Source: Nemopilema nomurai (Eukaryota > Cnidaria > Scyphozoa > Rhizostomeae > Rhizostomatidae). Taken from it: a stretch of DNA of 64,000 nt. The notes beneath the pieces were generated by a model. It worked only from the letters and a program-made list of their open reading frames with translations, did no database searches and was not told the origin of the DNA. A program made the position numbers and the translations under genes. Where the stretch lies: NCBI GenBank assembly GCA_003864495.1, contig ML133496.1:2323631-2387630 (forward strand). The letters are read 5' to 3'. Numbering within the stretch: position 1 is the stretch's first letter; every line of letters starts with the position of its first letter. Below are positions 36,892 to 48,637 of this stretch, in pieces.

Positions 36892-38729
36892 ATGCAGAAG
36901 CAGGGGAAAACTGGTGGACATGAAATTAAAAATCCAGCCGTGTGGAGGAAAACGGGACAGCCGGACACAGCTAAGGGGAGTTTAGGTAGAAATGCTTTTC
37001 AAAATTATCAGGAGACAAATACAGTTCAAGGTCTGGGGGAAAGGCCATTAGCGGAGCACCAGGGAGATAAAGCATTCATACAAGCTCAGACGACAGCCAA
37101 TTGGCAAGAACAGAAGCATGCAACCTCAAAGTGAGATGCTTTTGCAAGTTCAGCTAAAATTACAGCCTATCAGAATATTCATCATTTCCTTTGAGAAGTT
37201 GTTTAGTTGCAATATCAACTGTGTTGTGTTTGAACGGAGGCAGCAGTAAAATAAAAAATTGTTATCATTCCTTATAACACTTTTAGCGATCTGTTATTTT
37301 TCAATGTTTTGAAAGGTCAAATATTTTCGCTGGACGCAAAGCCGTAAATATTGATAACTTCTATAAAAAGACCAAGTGTGACCCTCAGAATTTAATTGAC
37401 AAACTTACTGGTGACATTTACAGTTTCAAGCGTACAGAATTCACATTTTGCCCAAGGGGCTTGAGGAGTAAGTTTTAGGAGCAGGGGGTTGAATACCCTG
37501 TGAGTCTGGTACCCAGGGTAAGGGTTGAATTTCCGTGAATGAAGACAAGTTATAAAGAGAAGTATGTTCCCATGGTCTTCCATTTTATATTGTCTGTTTA
37601 TCAAAAGTCTTGCAACAGGTGTCCAAAGTGCTGAGATTGATCGAGACTCGTATCGTAAAAATTGAATAAACTGTTATGCGGATTCTCATGCAGAATTTTC
37701 TGAACAAGCTAGCGCACATTTTTTCATAGAAACGAAAGACATAAGAAAGAAGCAACTCATGAAAAATTTGCCGGTGATCCACTGGGGCTAGGCTTTCAAG
37801 GAAAAGGAAACAAAAAGATAGATCTATCAAGAAATGGCAAAGGTGGAGATGAGGGAGGGCTATACAGCGGTCATCTTCCCCTTATAAAAGACGTCAGCAC
37901 AGTTGGTGGGCGCGAAAAACACGCGAAGCCACAGGGGAACGAGCAGAAGTTGAGAAGCCTCCTTCCCGAGGGCGAAAGCCATGTTGATGACGGAGCAAGA
38001 GCCAGTGAAAGCAGAGACTTTGATAAGCAAGAAGTCCAAGCTCCTGTTGTCTTTCCTGATTTGGCTCCAAGTGAAAATTCAGCTTCTGATAATTCTCGAG
38101 ATGCTGGCCTAGAAAAGGAGTATACAAAATTTCCAAAAATGAAAACTGAAAACAACGAGAGGCTTTTATCACAAAATGGGAGTGATTTAACTAGGGACAG
38201 TATGAAAAGACATGATATTACGAAAATACCTGAAGAAAGTGTGGTGGTGGATTCACGGTTAGTGCCGTTTGAGATAGCTGACTTTAATCATAACCAGAAC
38301 GGTGTCTTTCCGAGTTTTCAAAGAGCACAGGACAATGTTGCCCTAAAACAGGCGCCTCATGAAGAAATAAGACAAATAGATGGCAAGACTGAGTCACATT
38401 CAAAAAGAGAGAAGATTGCAAAAGATCCCAAGGTCCGTTTGAAGGAGGAAATAAAACAGATGAAATTTCGTCGTTCGTCAATGTTTAGGGGAATTTCACC
38501 TCAACTCTCATTGTCTCAGAAAACACTGCAGAATGAGATTTACGGAATGCAAACTTTGCATTTTACAAGCAATTTTACATTCTCATTTTTTGATATGCCC
38601 ACAATCTACCAAGAGCAGAACGATTTTATCCGGGGTAGCGTAAACACGATTGGCAGAAGACGTGCTAGGTCCAAATTCTCGAAACCTGCGCAGAAAGTCG
38701 AGAAAAACAAAACACTTAAAACTGACTAA
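36892..38729 (+). CDS. Orphan protein, three exons, function unknown
   Basis: Inferred exons are 36892-37130, 37316-37410 and 37792-38729; phases agree throughout and give 423 residues. An in-frame TAA shortly before the ATG supports the start. The product is hydrophilic and largely disordered, rich in Lys, Glu, Gln and Ser. It has no signal peptide or membrane segment. Recognisable features are a Gln/Asn-rich N-terminus (WRKTGQPDTAKGSLGRNAF), a central basic piece (NIFAGRKAVNIDNFYKKTK), a Lys/Arg-rich helix (DPKVRLKEEIKQMKFRRSS) and a basic C-terminus (TIGRRRARSKFSKPAQKVEK). No domain is recognised. Acceptors of exons 2 and 3 are weak, so exon starts could shift slightly. Coding quality, the upstream promoter-like block and a polyA signal at 39021 support a real gene. 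Confidence 0.6.
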
Positions 38730-39325
38730 TGAAACCAAGAGGATTGTAGTTTCATGTTGTTGTTTGTTGTTATCTCTTCATTAACAATAGCTTGTTACGT
38801 CTGTTTTTTTAACTAGCTGTCTAAATGAATAATTTGTGAATGAAGCTGAAAAAGTTAATCTTTACTCTCACTTACGGTCCATCAAGATCAAGCGCTTTTT
38901 ATTATCCCCAATCTTTTGAATTGAAGTATTTTCTTGCTCGTTTTATTGAAATGGAATAAGTGAGTACAATTTGAACGTCTTTGCTAGTGATGAAATACCT
39001 CAAGGTAGACAAAATTCAATAATAAATATACAAAGAGATCTAGTATGCAATTCATTATGAGTGAGGAAACTGGCATAGTATAATCTCTGTATGTAATCAT
39101 ATGCTTGATTATTAACTTTTGGTAGGAAGTTTAATTAGAGAAGCAATAAGTTTTGCTGTGTGCTTTTACTGACAAACTTAACTTCAAGAGAGCTGCACTG
39201 CCCACGACATCATTCTTTAGTGTATCACAATTCGTATAATCAGGGATTTGGGTTATTAATTTGTCGCAAAATGTAATCAGGACAGCAAATTTTCTACTGT
39301 CAGAGCATTGTCACCCTCGCAGAGG
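38730..39325. other. Intergenic: orphan 3' UTR and zinc-finger upstream region
   Basis: This is AT-rich, non-coding sequence. It holds AATAAA at 39021-39026 and no recognisable repeat. Confidence 0.6.
39021..39026 (+). terminator. Polyadenylation signal for the orphan gene
   Basis: AATAAA lies 292 bp after the stop codon at 38729 and is followed by A/T-rich sequence. Confidence 0.4.
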
Positions 39326-39330
39326 TCTGG

Positions 39331-39372
39331 AACTACGCGTCCCATGATGCACCGCTATCCCAGCATGCATTG
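39331..39372 (+). promoter_or_regulatory. ZNF143/SBF-like promoter motif pair for the zinc-finger gene
   Basis: AACTACGCGTCCCATGATGC closely follows the ACTAC-N-CCCA-ATGC pattern recognised by ZNF143/Staf at animal core promoters. A second half-like CTATCCCAGCATGCATTG follows directly. The block is CpG-bearing in an AT-rich setting, about 1 kb before the first coding exon. That exon begins with an acceptor at 40353, so an untranslated first exon is expected around here. Confidence 0.5.
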
Positions 39373-40363
39373 TCCCTCCTCCTCCATGCTGTTGCTTTCG
39401 TCGGTGGAGTTCTTCCTTTGCGCTTCGTCCTGGATGCTCCTTCACAACCGAAGTTATCGACAATATCTGCATATAACTGGACTCGCAACAGTCAGGCGTT
39501 GAGGTTGGTCGAAATTCTAATAACTGGGCTGCGTTTTCTCACAGCAAACTTCGTTATTAAACACATTGGTTTCGTTTTGTTTTGGCGGTTTGCTTTAGGC
39601 GCTATTAACCACCGATTTGCATCAAGATGGCCTGAGCGACGTCTGAGCGCAAGTTTGCTGCCTTCATGCCGCCAACCTTAGCATCTCCTGCACAGTGTCC
39701 GAATGATTTCCCCATTTTCCCGCCGTTGTACTTTTACCGGCATTTTTGATACTGCATGTCGAAAAGACGAAAGTAGAAGCTTGAATTTCACTGACGGACT
39801 TTATTTTGAATTCAGACAAAAATCGGGCGAACGCGATCGCCACCATTCCTTTTCCTTCCCAAAAGCATCCCGTTTTATTTCAGAGGGACGATAAATGTCG
39901 GAGGGGAACCAATTTTTCCAAAATTTTGCATGGACTTTCCAAATGCAAAGCCTTTTCTGAATTTCGTGTCTGATAAATAAAACAAACATTTCTGGATAAC
40001 TTGGAAGAATATTCAAAGCGGAATATGGCAAGATGTTTTGTCTTGTAATGAGACCGTATGGGGTTTGATGGGTTCTTCCCCTTTCTTGAGTTTTGAAATT
40101 TAACCCAACTTACGTAGGTTGCAAAATTGCAATTCTCTTCAGTCTGACTTTGCATGAACTGTATTTATAAATATTAGATATTATATTTACTGCAATATTT
40201 ATTTGTGTTATGTTTCCTGCTTTATGTTATTCCTGATTGTAATGTTTTTGATATCTGAAACAAATTCATTATCCTCATACTGTTTTAATTTCCTTATTTC
40301 CTTATATCAAATTAAATTTTCCCTAACAAAATTATTTTCACTTTATTTGTCAGGAAAGTGAAC

Positions 40364-43300
40364 ATGGATGGCACAGAAGGGTCACAGTCACCTGAAATCA
40401 AGCCTCAGATTCCGATAGCTGTCTCTGAGCCACCTAGAGATGAGCATGCAAGCTTTGAGAAGAGCTGCGAAGAAACCTTCACCAAAGAGGATGCATCAAG
40501 AGCTAGTGAGGCTATTATGTTGGTAGCAGAAGTTGGCAACTTGAAGGATGCATGTGATGCTGTTGGTTTGCAGACGGCCTATAAGTGTGACCATTGTAAT
40601 GTTCTGTTTCCAACTGAGGAGGCACACGCTGACCACATCAAGGCCCATTTGTTGGAAGCTGCCCAAGTTGCAGAGCTCAATGAAGGTAAACACTAATTTT
40701 TGGCTTAATATTTTCTATAAAATGCACCTAAAAGCTATTCAACAAGCTACCTTTTGCAGATGCGAAATTTGTTGCATGTTTTTCTTCTTTTTATTGTGAA
40801 TAAGTTTAAAATTGGCTTTTTTGCTTTGTGCTACAAAATGTAAAATATAAACTATTCAGTCTTGGAAGTTTTTTTTAATTAAGAACATGAATCTTGGTTT
40901 TCTCTATGATTTTCGAAATAATTTTCTCACTTTTTGCAAAGAAGAACCAAAAAAAATTTGATTACAAAAATCTAATGAAATTTCTAATCTTGCACATGCT
41001 TGAACATGTTTGACATCTCACTAGTATATTCTTCAACTTGCACACCAAACATTTTCAGAAGAAACAGTGAATAGTTAGTGCTGTCTGAAGGCTTTGGTGA
41101 AAAAAGAATGGGTAGTCAATAGGCTGAATTAGTTCCTCCACTATAAGATATTGTCATTAATTAAGATCATATCTTTTTCATAGTAGATTCACTGTTAATG
41201 AAGCAAATTTTAATCAGATGTACAATTTCATTGATTTATTTCAATTTTATCTGGCAATCTTTCCATTGACATTCACATCGCATTTCAAGTCATTAAACTT
41301 TCCAAAATTCAGTAACAAGAAGCTGAGTGTAGAAAGAAGCTGTTTATAACTTTTTAGACATATCTAGAGCTGTCACACTTCAACTCTCAAAAGAGACTTT
41401 ACATGAACCCTGTTGGAATTTAAATTGCATCAAAGTTATATTCCACCTTGTGTTACAATCGGACCTAGTTTTTCCTGTCACTCCTGAGGGTCCATCCCCA
41501 TTGAGTGCATAGGCTGTTGGGCCTTCATATCCTTCATATCATAGTCTGTAGTGCTCTATTGTTTTGAATATTTGAATACCAAGACAGCTATCCGCAAAAT
41601 ATTCCAGCTATATTTTGAAATAATCTGCTTCCGTATAAGCAATGTTTTACTTATTTGCAAATATTTCTCTGCGAACACTTCCAGATCTGTTTTGGTTTTT
41701 TGCTTTCTTTCACTGACCATGGATGTATTGCTCATATTTTGAGCGAATAATTTCGAACGAAATGGCCCCTTGAATTGATCTTCTGTCCACAAGGTACTAC
41801 CTTAAGTTGTTAATGACTTATTTAAGGATGGGTCCTGCTTCACTTTATTGCCTTAATCGTTCGTTAATTTTTCAAATCCGACTCAAGTAAGAGCTAATAA
41901 GCACTTTTTTTTGAGGAAGAACAGTAGATTTAATGTAATATGCCATCAGAAGTCATGTTTTCCTGATTTAAAACCTCCCATTTCACTCCAAACATAGGCA
42001 GCCTTCTTTTGACATAAGCTCGCTTATTGTGTAAATTGTCTGACACTTCCTGGCAACAATGTGTATTTACTGCCCGCAGATAAAACGCTCCATAGACAGC
42101 ACAAATGTAACTGCTTCGTTTTAGTGGGACTCCGTATTTTCTATTTAAAAGAAAAATATGTAAGCGACTAGAGAAGGTGGTATTAAGATAGGGAACTCGT
42201 CCTGTGAATTTTCCGGCCAGATGAAAGCGAGATCCATTGCAGGTGATCGTATCTGTGGAAATAGATCTTGACAATAGGCAGCTTTTGCTCGCCAGATAGT
42301 GTATACTTTGCAAAACACAGTTATTATTTTTCTTGCTTTTGTCAATTTTTCATTGAAAATCTGCCCAGGTTTAGAAGGATTCTCTTTGAATAAAAGCACA
42401 CCGGTACTTTCGCTTTATAATGATTTGTCAAGAAACGTTCCGCTTGGATGTCAATCGCAAGTACATGTCGATACAGTAGGGCCTCGAGGAGGGGCCTCGA
42501 TTATGCTTCTTTGGAGTCCCCTGTCACCTTGACTAGATATTACCTTAGTGCGAACCCAGAGAGCGAACGATTAGAGTTGACGTTATTTACCGACTCACCA
42601 TGCAAACGCATTTTAAATGACTTCTTCGTCTATGAGCAATTTTCTTCATTCTCTTCATTGTACATTTGTGTTGTCGGGTTTGAAAATGTTAAGAATTTGA
42701 CGAATTGACAGTTCAGTGGCTACATTAGACGCCTCACAACACAGAATTCGAGAAATTATTTTGCGCCAACAAAGCGTTGGCTAGGCTAATTAGTTGAAAA
42801 CACGGATGGCCAATGCACAGCAGAAAGCGAATGATATTGCGGAGGAGGTTCAGTTTTGGTCCAAGTAGACTTAGGCTACATAAGGCAGTTCCTTTCATCG
42901 TGTATCATTGCCTGTATAAGCGTACTTGTAATATATTTCACTTTTATTGTACTATATTGTACTATTCGAGACCTTTGAAGTTTCTGCTCTGAGGCTTTGA
43001 TGTGATCACCAGACTGCAAGAAGCCCAATGTGACACATATAGGATAGCCCGTTTCCAAACTAGAGAAGTGTGTTTTTACCAATGTTACGGCCAAAGGGGT
43101 ACGCTTGCCCTAATCATTTCCGTTCCCACCAGTGTCTATATGTCAATCAAAAGGGTGATCTTCGCATGACATTTTGATTCTTTTCCCTGTCTATTGTCTA
43201 TTGTAGTTTTTTAATTATTGCTATCACCCCACCTCAAAACATGTGTCATCCATCATTTAGTGTGTACAATACATGTGCAATGTCGTCCAGTGCCTCTTTG

Positions 43301-45524
43301 AATTTCAAAATGAAAAAGTTCCAAATATAACGTCTCTTTGTTTTCAGGTGAAGTTGCTGATGTGAAGATGGCTGCCTCGGCGCACGGTTACGAGATTAGC
43401 TATTTCAAGATCAATGAGCTGGGCGAAGTAGAACGACTGGAGAACGGCCCGGTCCCACCCATTAATGAAGACGAGGCTCTTGGGATGGAGGTTGACGGCG
43501 ATTTGTCGAAAGATGGCATGGATAATGCGGATCAAGAAAGCTCCCAGAATCAGTCCGACGAGAAAGATAGTAAGGACGGTAAGAGAAAGACCTATCAATG
43601 CGCGACTTGCGATAAGTCTTTCAAACGCTCAAGCCACCTTATTGCGCATAACCGTGTCCACACCGGGGAAAGGCCCTTCAAGTGCGACATCTGCGGGAAG
43701 TGTTTCAGTAGGGCGAGCAACCTGAAGCCGCACGTGCGCAGTCATTCCGGCGAGCGGCCGTTCGAGTGCGACGTATGCGGCAAGAAATGTAGCCGCTCCA
43801 ACGATCTGACGCGACACAAAAGAATCCACAGTGGCGAGAAGCCGTTTGCATGCGAGGTTTGCGGGAAGTCTTTTGCGCACAAGGGTGACATGGTCAGGCA
43901 CGAGCGCACCCACACCGGAGAGCGGCCGTACACTTGCAAGATTTGCGACAAATCGTTTGTTCGCACGAGCGATCTTGCGCGTCACATCAAAGTGCACAAA
44001 GATATCAAAACTTGCGGCATTTGCGAGAAGTCGTTCGATGACCCCGAAGAATTGTCGGAACACAGGAAGGAACATGGGTGTGACGATTCGGACGAGTTTG
44101 CCATGCAAGAGCCAAAGATTGAAGACGAGGATGAGGAGGAAAGTGAAGAGATGAAGGAGGGAGACCTGAAAGAGACTGGAGAGAAGCGAGCGACAAAGCG
44201 ACGCCAGCCTGGTCTTCCAAGAAGTCACGGTTGTGAGGAATGCGGAAGAAGTTTCAAGCGCTCGAGCCACCTGATCGCTCATCGCCGTATTCATTCTGGC
44301 GAAAAGCCGTTTGCGTGCGACATATGCGGCAAATGTTTCAGCAGAGCGAGTAATCTCACGCCGCACAAGCGAAGCCACACGGGTGAAAAGCCATACGCCT
44401 GTGACGTGTGCGGGAAGCGGTGCACGCGGTCTAATGATTTGGCAAGGCACAAGAGAATACACACTGGTGAGAAGCCGCACGAGTGTGAGACGTGCGGCCG
44501 AAAGTTCGCGCATTCAGGAGATCTCGTGAGACACATTCGCACGCACACGGGTGAGAAGCCATACACGTGTGAAGTGTGCGAGAAAGTGTTCGCACGTACC
44601 AATGACCTGGCCCGGCACAGGCGCATACACGCCGGAAAGGCCTTGATTACTGTCACAGTGGAAGGAGAAATACCCACTCACCTCATCCTGCAAGCAGGAG
44701 CGGACGCCGTCATCGACCACGCCCAGGTGTTGAACCACGCCCAAGTGTTGGAACAGCTGCAAGCAGTAAGCAATGCCCAGGTGATCGGATCTGCCCAGGT
44801 GATGGTGAGTCAAGGACATATTATTGATTCAAGCCAAATAATGGCGCATGCGCAGATAATCGAACAGAGCCAGTTGATTGAACAGGAGCAAGCGATGGAG
44901 CAAGGAGTGATTAGCGAGGATCAAGAGATGGGAGACAATCAGGGTATGACCGAAGGCCAGGTCATAGGTGAAGGTCAAGTTATCAGTGAAGGTCAGGTCA
45001 TAGGTGAAGCGCATCAGTTGCACGAGGGACATGACTTGGATCAGCAGGGTCTTGAACATCAGCAGATTGTTGTCCAAAATGAAGCTGGTCAATCAGAAAT
45101 AATCAGCCAAAATCAAAGACTACAAGGCGCTCACATAATCAGTCAATCGCGAGAAATGGACAAAGGTATTGATTACTCACAAACGCACGCCACTGCACAA
45201 ATACTAACAGAAATGCACCCTATTAGTCAGAGTCAACTTGCAACTGCAGAACAGCTGGATCATCACAACATGAATCATAGAATCACTCAAGGCCAAGTGA
45301 TCGATCAGTCGCAAATCATTAATCAATCGCAAATCATCGGCCAAGTGATATGCACGTCTGCAGATCATGTCGAGGCAGCAGCCATTGCGCAGGCGACAGC
45401 AATAATGCAATCAGATGCAATCGATGTTGCCGTGTCACAGATGCACGCTGTCAGCCATTCGTCCGATAACACGAACGAGAGGCCTGTCATAAGCCAAGCG
45501 TTAATGCAAAGCTTGCAGGTCTAG
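40364..45524 (+). CDS. C2H2 zinc-finger protein, 12 fingers, with hexapeptide-repeat C-terminus
   Basis: This is a probable nuclear DNA-binding transcription factor of 832 residues. Coding exons are 40364-40685 and 43348-45524, joined in phase 1. Exon 1 holds one lone finger (C75, C78, H91, H95). Exon 2 opens with an acidic linker, then fingers 2-7 (from ~residue 190) with TGERP/SGEKP linkers; the sixth (CGICEKSFDDPEELSEH) is atypical. An acidic insert (EDEDEEESEEMKEGD) follows. Fingers 8-12 (nt ~44225-44630) then repeat the first five in the same order, with nearly the same helices (KRSSHLIAH, SRASNL-PH, RSNDL-RH, GD-VRH, DLARH). The last ~280 residues are Gln/Ile/Val-rich six-residue repeats. 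An acceptor before the ATG (TTTGTCAG at 40346-40353) implies a 5' non-coding exon. No orthologue name is assigned. Confidence 0.93.
42806..42868 (+). other. Short ATG ORF in the zinc-finger intron
   Basis: A 20-codon frame with coding-like text (MANAQQKANDIAEEVQFWSK) ends in TAG; a GT donor overlaps its end (CCAA|GTAGAC). The phase does not match exon 43348, so splicing into the zinc-finger frame would not work. It may be a small nested ORF or chance. Confidence 0.15.
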
Positions 45525-47210
45525 GCTCACAGTTATATCCCTTCAGAGACAACCGTTTTTGTAAATACATGTGAAGATTCCATATGCAACAGAACTGGAC
45601 GCCCAGTGTATGTAATTATCGCTGTCATTTATCGTGCTGTACGGTAGAGAGTTGATTAGCATTACCTGTCGGAGTTCAAAGCAAGTGACTGATCAGTGCT
45701 TGCTGCTAGGAGCACCCGAGGTCATTACAGAAACTCCTACAGGCGCAGGGACAGCATATCTGTTAATAGCTCCCTGTATGCAGGGGGGGGGGGCTTTTGT
45801 TGTACCACACTTGTCCTTATTCTAAGTTTGGGGACGATTCTGGTGTTATAGAAATAGCCTTCTTTGATTCTATGCTGTTGTCAAAACCGTTTTAGTTTTA
45901 AAGCTGTCGGTGTAAGCTCTGATAACTCACATTAGCTGGAAATTATCAGGCCTTCATTGTTTTATAAGCTATGGAACGATTCTTTCAGTCCAGACTAGAC
46001 TGTGACGTCACCCGTGTACTTAACCCACCTTTATATTATTTAGTTCTGTAGATTGCTGGGAAAGCTTTTTGGGACTGATATGAGTATGACTGGGTAAACC
46101 GATCTTCACCTTATGATTATCTCAGTATGCACGTCTCCCTCTTATTTAAACCCACCGCTTTGATTCCCAAGAAGATACATTGTTAAAAGCCCTGTTTTTG
46201 TGCCAAAATTTCCCGCCTTTTTTCCGACATAAGCAGTAAAAATCGATCAGGCAAGGAAATTAGATTTTGTCGTTGTCGTTCACATATTGGTCTTATTTCT
46301 AATGCTGACTGCAAACGCAATTTAAGTTGTGATTATAAAGTATTAAAGGAATTCGCATTACTTAGCTTTGCAAAATACGTAATGGATAATCATACAATCA
46401 CCCATTGATCTAGTCCATAAATCAGTGGTGTAATCCTACCCAGCCTATCCACACTGCAAATCTTCAGACTCGCGTTGCCTAAACCATTTGGCCACTGTCA
46501 ATGTATCACGTCATAAGAACACAATGTATCATGTCAATGTATCACGTCATAAAAACACAACTATCTTCGTGAAGACTTCATTTTGGCTCAAGAGAACCAC
46601 CGATTAACTCTTAAAGGCTTATTTTAACTGTTATTTCGCATTAATTTTTCCTTCCTCGGCGACTTTCATATTAATCTTCCTTCAAAAGTTTCGAACTGTT
46701 TGTAAAGTTGATGCTCTTAAATGCATAAAGATTTTGATCTTATGTAACGTCTAAAGAAAGTATAAAGCGAGATAATTTGAGTTTTCTTTCCTCGAATCTT
46801 CCCCCAGTATGCAAATTTTCTAGGGTATGGTGGACAAATGTGCAATATAGTCAACGTAAGTTACAGCATTCGAAAATTATCTAGCAAATTCTATTCATTT
46901 CAAGACTCCCAGCCTATCCGTTTAAAGCTTGAAATCTCGTCTATCGCTCAATTTTTAAAACTTCTTTTAATACCTTCTCTAAACTTTTAAGGCTTTGAAG
47001 CGATACCTTGTCGTAAAAATGTACTCATTACCCGTCCGACATGTCTAAATTCACCTAGCTTGGATTTTCTACATAAATAGGGGAATTTATAGACTGTATC
47101 ATTTTTATCTTGGTATCCAATTCGCCATTTTGTAGTTTTGATGGGCAGGAAAAGCTGGAACTGTGGAGGAGAACTTTGATGATTTGTTGTTTCACGACAA
47201 AGCGTTGAGA
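45525..47210. other. Zinc-finger 3' UTR and intergenic spacer
   Basis: No convincing coding frame is present. The stretch contains a run of eleven G near 45783, a TGACGTCA near 46002 and the tandem repeat at 46499-46560. Confidence 0.6.
46499..46560 (+). repeat. 36-bp tandem repeat (TCAATGTATCACGTCATAA)
   Basis: The block TCAATGTATCACGTCATAA followed by AAACACAA occurs twice with a period of 36 bp, with a partial ATGTATCATG between. Both copies hold a CACGTCA CRE-like half site. Confidence 0.75.
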
Positions 47211-47214
47211 TTTT

Positions 47215-47345
47215 CGAGCATGCGCATAACAAACAAGTAATCAGAAACCAACATGGCCGCGGAAAAGAAGGCTAGTACATGGTCAAGTAAGAAAGTCAGA
47301 ACGGAAAGTTCCGCAATTTCACGAACCCTTCAAATGTATGGTTAA
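47215..47345 (+). CDS. Candidate promoter plus 30-codon ORF (possible first exon)
   Basis: GAGCATGCGCATA (NRF1-like half palindrome, near 47217) is followed by AACCAACATGGCCGCGG, an ATG in a YY1-like, Kozak-compatible context at 47253. The frame runs MAAEKKASTWSSKKVRTESS and on to TAA at 47345. A donor GTAAGA lies within it after 47286. If used, it would make an 11-codon first coding exon in phase 1. I found no convincing downstream exon before the glycosyltransferase gene. Open stretches immediately after (for example ORF 47375-47560) are in other frames. The feature could be the start of an unrecognised transcript, a small peptide gene or a broken copy. Confidence 0.3.
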
Positions 47346-48637
47346 ACAAGACATGCTGGAATATAAGGGCCTATTTGTTGGGTCTCCGGGAATTACTAAG
47401 GCATTCAGTAGATCGGAAATTTAATCCCCAGGAAAGCAAAAGACAGGCAGACATTCGTAAGGGATTAGTTCTTGAATGGTGTGATGACTTTCAGGGTGTA
47501 AAAATCATTCAAACGGCTTCTGCTTATTTGTATCTTGAAATTTCGCAAATGGTACCATGAAGTTGAATGTTGAAATTGTCAAGTGAAGACACAGATATTT
47601 TGATTAAAATTCACTTTGGATTCTCTTTTGTGCTCGGTTTTGTACGCTTGCATTGTAAGAATTCCAGTGAGGGAGGTAACCAGTGAGGGAAATTTCATTG
47701 TAAATGCTAACTTTAGAGCATTTTCATTGTCAATTCTGATATTGAAAACTTAGCAGCCAACATGTTATTTCAAAGGGAAATCTGCTTCGAATGTTGGCAT
47801 TGACCAGAAATATCGTAACAACAGACAAGAAGTCGACGTAGGCCTGAAGTGGCGAATTAGACATAATTGTCTGATAGGAAGGATTCTTATCAAGTTGAGC
47901 ATATTTTGATAGCTTTGTGCAGCAACGTAGCCAAGAAAGTTTTCGTAAACTGCCTCATCCGTTCAGGAAATTTCCCTCTTTTTGGCTTCTTGGTTTTGCC
48001 TGTCCAGCGTTATCTGCGGAGTGGATAAGGGCCTATGGCGTATGATGTTAATTGTGATTCCCATTGGTCAGGCACCATGCTGCAAGATCATCCGATCAAT
48101 CTTGATCGCACATGTTTGGCCAAGGCAATTGTATTTTTCCGCGCAACCTGTTGACACTAGTTTTTGCCTTCCACTTGCTCCCTCACTGGCTGATGGATGC
48201 ATGGCGCGTGGCTCTGGTTCGCGTACTGGCTGATTCGACATACTATTTTCGCCGCCTTTGGAGTTACATTTCGCCACACTTCGAAGATTTCTACACGCTG
48301 ACATTGCGTGATTCGTAGCCGCTGGAGAATCGTCACGTTGGTGTAACGAATGGCTTTCTCGTGAGCTCTTCCACCGGTATTGGATTATCAGGTTCCTTTG
48401 CGATGCAAGAGCCTCATCAAGTGGATACACTTTAATCTGGCAACACATCTAGGAATATCATACACAGTTTACAGAGCATTTCGTAACACGGACTGTCCTA
48501 ATCTGTTCAGCTTTCACACAAGACACAAGATGGACTCTCGGTAACAGGCCGTTATCAACGTCTCGTTTTCATCTCTAGCAGCGTTTCAGTTTGAGGCCAA
48601 AGCGATGGCCTAATAGTGGAATCTTTGCCTGCATATT
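47346..48637. other. Intergenic region upstream of the glycosyltransferase
   Basis: Mostly unique non-coding sequence with no recognised motif beyond short open frames. The last ~130 bp probably include the 5' UTR of the gene at 48638. Confidence 0.5.

Noticed and set aside
42145..42399. Overlapping minus-strand frames in the zinc-finger intron
   Set aside because: Low protein quality, no motif, and frames overlap each other without a preferred one.
43629..44513. 294-codon open frame on the minus strand
   Set aside because: It is exactly antisense to the zinc-finger array; the repeated CGC/TGC codons of fingers leave the opposite strand open. No homology or splice signals.
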